Shown here: positions 3,934 through 5,563 of the stretch, piece by piece
How the letters are laid out: each line of letters starts with the position of its first letter
Numbering within the stretch: the stretch's first letter is position 1
Assembly (NCBI GenBank): GCA_046154545.1
Contig: JBJXGC010000124.1
Location: 1 to 5,563, forward strand
Origin: JBJXGC01 sp046154545
GTDB lineage: Bacteria > Chloroflexota > Dehalococcoidia > Tepidiformales > Tepidiformaceae
Reading direction: 5' to 3'
DNA length: 5,563 nucleotides
Made by a program: the position numbers and the translations under genes
The notes under the pieces: generated by a model
Told to the model about the DNA's origin: nothing
The model's database searches: none
Seen by the model: the letters and a program-made list of their open reading frames with translations, nothing else

Positions 3934-4149
3934 ATGGCAGAGAGCACAATCGACGACAAGGCCAAGGGCAAGGTGAACCAGGCTGTGGGCGCCGCCCGCG
4001 AGAAGGTCGGTGACGCCGTCGGGGCCGAGGGAATGGCGGAGAAGGGCGCCCAGCAGCACGCCAAGGGCGATGCCCAGGAAGCGGTCGGCGACGCCAAGGA
4101 CGCGGTGCACAACGCGGCCGACAAGGTGAAGAAGGCGATCGGCCAGTAA
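3934..4149 (+). CDS. CsbD family stress protein
   Basis: The 71-aa hydrophilic protein matches the CsbD family in length and pattern: DDKAKGKVNQAVGAAREKVGD near the N-terminus and a repeat-like second half with AKGDAQEAVGDAKDAVHNAADKVKKAIG. It is rich in Ala, Lys, Asp and Gly, lacks a signal peptide and Cys, and is predicted mostly helical or disordered. CsbD in Bacillus subtilis belongs to the SigB general stress regulon; the molecular function is unknown. ATG 3934 follows GAGGAG (3921-3926) at seven bases, a strong site consistent with the high expression typical of the family. The gene is preceded by the hairpin at 3890-3918 and followed after 63 bases by the tandem Usp gene. Confidence 0.95.
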   Translation: MAESTIDDKAKGKVNQAVGAAREKVGDAVGAEGMAEKGAQQHAKGDAQEAVGDAKDAVHNAADKVKKAIGQ

Positions 4150-4212
4150 CCGCCGCCGGGCGGCCAACCGCAGGTCACCGATCTCGAAACCCATTCTGCT
4201 CCGGAGTTAGAC

Positions 4213-5166
4213 ATGTCCAACACACCCACGGCGAGGACGGAGGCCGAACGTGAACGGCTCGCCCGCGCCCCGTTCTGGCCACATCTCATCATGGTGCCTC
4301 TCGACGGGTCCAAGGATGCCGAGGCCGCGCTACCCGTGGCCTCGTACTTTGCGACCGTGTTCGGCGTGGAGGTGCGGGTGGTCCACGCGATCCCTGCCGG
4401 GGGCGCGGATGAGGACCACGGAGCGGCGACCTTTGAAGCCTACGTCGCCGGCCTGGTGACGAACGGGCACCTCCCCGAGGGCACCCGCGCCGAGGTGGTC
4501 GCGGGTGCGGCGGCCGACGCCATCCTTGCTGGCACGTCCGGCGCGGACATGATCGTCCTCGCGTCCCACGGCCAGGGTGGGCTCCAATCGGCGTTGTTCG
4601 GGAGCGTGGCGGACAAGGTGGTACGAGCGGCGAAGACGCCGGTCGTTGTCGTCCCGGTCACGCATGCTGCCGCGCTCCTCCCCGTCCACACCATCGTGAT
4701 CGCTGTCGATGAATCGGAGAGTGCCGCGCACGCGGTCGCGCTTGGCCGGGACTTCGCCGAGCGCTGCGGGGCCGCCGTGACCCTGGTGAACGCCTATCTG
4801 CCGACGCCCGTCGCAGCGGGCATCGAAGTGGCATACGTCCCGCCCGATGCCGGCCGCGCCGACCAGGATGCGGCTGAGGCGGTCGTTGCGGAGGTGGCGG
4901 AGCCCGGGGAAGAGCACCAGGCCGTGCTTGGATCGCCCGTTGATGTGATCGCCGAGACCGCGGCCAAGGCTGGCGCCGAACTGGTGGTAGCCGGGAGCCG
5001 CGGCCGAGGCTACTTCAGCCGCCTCTTGCTCGGCAGTGTGAGCGAAGGGTTGATGCACCGCCTCGACCGGCCGCTCCTTGTGGTGCCCACCGCGCCGGAC
5101 GAGACCGAACGCCAGGAACCCGAACAGCTCCCGGGTATCGCAAGGCAGACAACCGGTGAGGGGTGA
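4213..5166 (+). CDS. Tandem-domain universal stress protein
   Basis: The 317-aa protein consists of two Usp domains, about residues 24-149 and 158-293, with a charged N-terminal lead and a Glu/Gln-rich tail. Domain 1 has the strand-end Asp31 (VPLDGS) and an ATP loop in which the first Gly is Ala117 (ASHG120 ... G130-S131). Domain 2 has Asp166 (AVDESE) and a fully canonical G-x2-G-x9-G-S loop (G261, G264, G274, S275). At least domain 2 is therefore expected to bind ATP. It is cytoplasmic; tandem Usp proteins are induced under starvation, hypoxia or oxidative stress in many bacteria. ATG 4213 follows GGAG (4203-4206) at six bases. The 63-base gap from csbD holds a short GC-rich inverted repeat (4153-4163) but no obvious terminator, so the two genes are probably co-transcribed. 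Confidence 0.95.
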   Translation: MSNTPTARTEAERERLARAPFWPHLIMVPLDGSKDAEAALPVASYFATVFGVEVRVVHAIPAGGADEDHGAATFEAYVAGLVTNGHLPEGTRAEVVAGAAADAILAGTSGADMIVLASHGQGGLQSALFGSVADKVVRAAKTPVVVVPVTHAAALLPVHTIVIAVDESESAAHAVALGRDFAERCGAAVTLVNAYLPTPVAAGIEVAYVPPDAGRADQDAAEAVVAEVAEPGEEHQAVLGSPVDVIAETAAKAGAELVVAGSRGRGYFSRLLLGSVSEGLMHRLDRPLLVVPTAPDETERQEPEQLPGIARQTTGEG

Positions 5167-5170
5167 GCCC

Positions 5171-5371
5171 GTGAAGCGCTTTTTCGATCGAGTCTTTCCG
5201 TGGCTACCGGGGGGCCGGCGGGCGAAAGCGGCCGCCCGCGCACAACGCGACCAGGCGTCGATCGCGAATATCGACAAGAACGCGAAGGCGCGGGCTGCCA
5301 CCGTTCAGTCGGCCAAGGATGCCTCGGCTGAAAAGGCCGGCAGCCCCGCCGATGAGGGCGGCGAAGGGTAA
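5171..5371 (+). CDS. Ala/Lys-rich 66-aa hypothetical protein
   Basis: GTG 5171 follows GAGGGG (5158-5163) at seven bases and lies four bases after the Usp stop, so the gene is probably coupled to it. The protein begins with a short aromatic/basic segment (VKRFFDRVFPWLPGGRR) that may lie on a membrane surface. A helix-prone Ala/Lys/Arg/Gln stretch follows (KAAARAQRDQASIANIDKN, then ARAATVQSAKDASAEKAG), with an acidic Gly tail. The composition resembles hydrophilic protectant proteins, but I recognise no family. The open frame extends upstream to 5078 inside the Usp gene; that part is a shadow. It is the last gene of the cassette. Confidence 0.65.
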   Translation: MKRFFDRVFPWLPGGRRAKAAARAQRDQASIANIDKNAKARAATVQSAKDASAEKAGSPADEGGEG

Positions 5372-5421
5372 GTTCTCGTGTCATCCGCGTCCGCGCGGTC
5401 ACGCGCCATGGCGATCCTGTT

Positions 5422-5435
5422 CGGGCACAGGCCCG
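5422..5435 (+). terminator. Short hairpin, possible weak terminator
   Basis: CGGGC (5422-5426) and GCCCG (5431-5435) pair around the tetraloop ACAG, 51 bases after the last stop codon. Only GTTTG follows at a distance, so termination by this alone would be weak. Its position between the end of the cassette and the next promoter-like element is what suggests the role. Confidence 0.25.
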
Positions 5436-5470
5436 GCGAGGGTTTGTGGCGATGCCCGCGCCCCGTCCCC

Positions 5471-5509
5471 GTCTGTCAGTTTGGGGCAGACAGCGGGGGC
5501 GATACTTCC
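5471..5509 (+). promoter_or_regulatory. Repeated promoter-like element, distal copy
   Basis: This block matches 338-376 at 30 of 39 positions with no gaps. GTCTG (5471-5475) and CAGAC (5487-5491) keep the same inverted spacing, AGTTT (5478-5482) is unchanged, and GG..GATACT (5497-5506) is conserved at the same distance. Both copies point in the same direction and lie in non-coding DNA upstream of a gene or of presumed gene space. This supports a shared regulatory site, likely the promoter of the next gene. Confidence 0.45.
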
Positions 5510-5563
5510 CTCACGGGATCCAGGCTAAAGCGCGTTCCCATTCATCGGAACTGCTGGAAACCG

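Larger units (their letters stand above)
5372..5563. other. Non-coding region after the cassette
   Basis: These 192 bases contain no ORF I can support. They hold a GC-rich stretch with the half-site GTCACGCG (5398-5405), a small hairpin (5422-5435) and a copy of the repeated promoter-like element (5471-5509). The next gene, if on the + strand, would begin beyond the window. Confidence 0.55.

Noticed and set aside
3684..4013. 109-codon + strand frame running into csbD
   Set aside because: It overlaps the secure CsbD gene in another frame and its translation is low-complexity Arg/Gly/Pro; there is no ribosome-binding site at its start.
4153..4163. CCGCC-G-GGCGG as a terminator after csbD
   Set aside because: The loop is one base, the stem is short and there is no T-run, so it is unlikely to terminate transcription.
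4330..5301. 323-codon open frame on the minus strand
   Set aside because: It is antisense to the clearly recognisable tandem Usp gene; long antisense frames are expected at this GC content.

Overview
This is a GC-rich bacterial window in which every credible gene lies on the + strand. The strongly G/C-ending codons and the DUF6458-type membrane protein suggest an actinobacterium or a similar high-GC soil or environmental lineage. There is no rRNA, tRNA or housekeeping marker, so this placement is tentative. I saw no mobile element, CRISPR array or RNA gene.

Layout. Bases 1-117 hold no gene I can support. From 118 to 1562 there is a run of small membrane proteins: a 48-aa hydrophobic protein, a GlsB/YeaQ-type protein, a DUF6458-type protein and a DUF1003-type protein. 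A 238-bp gap inside this run (265-502) carries a hairpin and two copies of a repeated promoter-like element. From 1563 to 2491 come a hairpin, a 25-aa basic mini-ORF translationally coupled to a divergent universal-stress-protein (Usp)-like protein, a doubtful 59-aa ORF and a 21-aa hydrophobic peptide. From 2492 to 3852 a perfect 19-bp palindrome precedes a tightly packed set: PRC-barrel protein, diiron ferritin-like protein, a small protein with a DSFPASD motif, and a possible 49-aa ORF. From 3853 to 5371 a hairpin/palindrome precedes CsbD, a tandem-domain Usp and a 66-aa Ala/Lys-rich protein. Bases 5372-5563 are non-coding and carry a weak hairpin and a further copy of the promoter-like element, probably belonging to the next gene outside the window.

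How it fits together. Nearly every recognisable family here (GlsB, CsbD, Usp, ferritin-like, PRC-barrel, DUF1003) is known from general-stress or stationary-phase gene sets. The cassette therefore reads as a stress-survival island: envelope proteins, iron/oxidant handling, nucleotide-binding Usp proteins and hydrophilic protectants. No dedicated regulator or metabolic enzyme is present. The most interesting points are the micro-ORFs with strong ribosome-binding sites that standard gene calling would miss, the repeated upstream element that brackets most of the cassette, and a DUF1003 gene whose only good ribosome-binding site points at an ATC codon.
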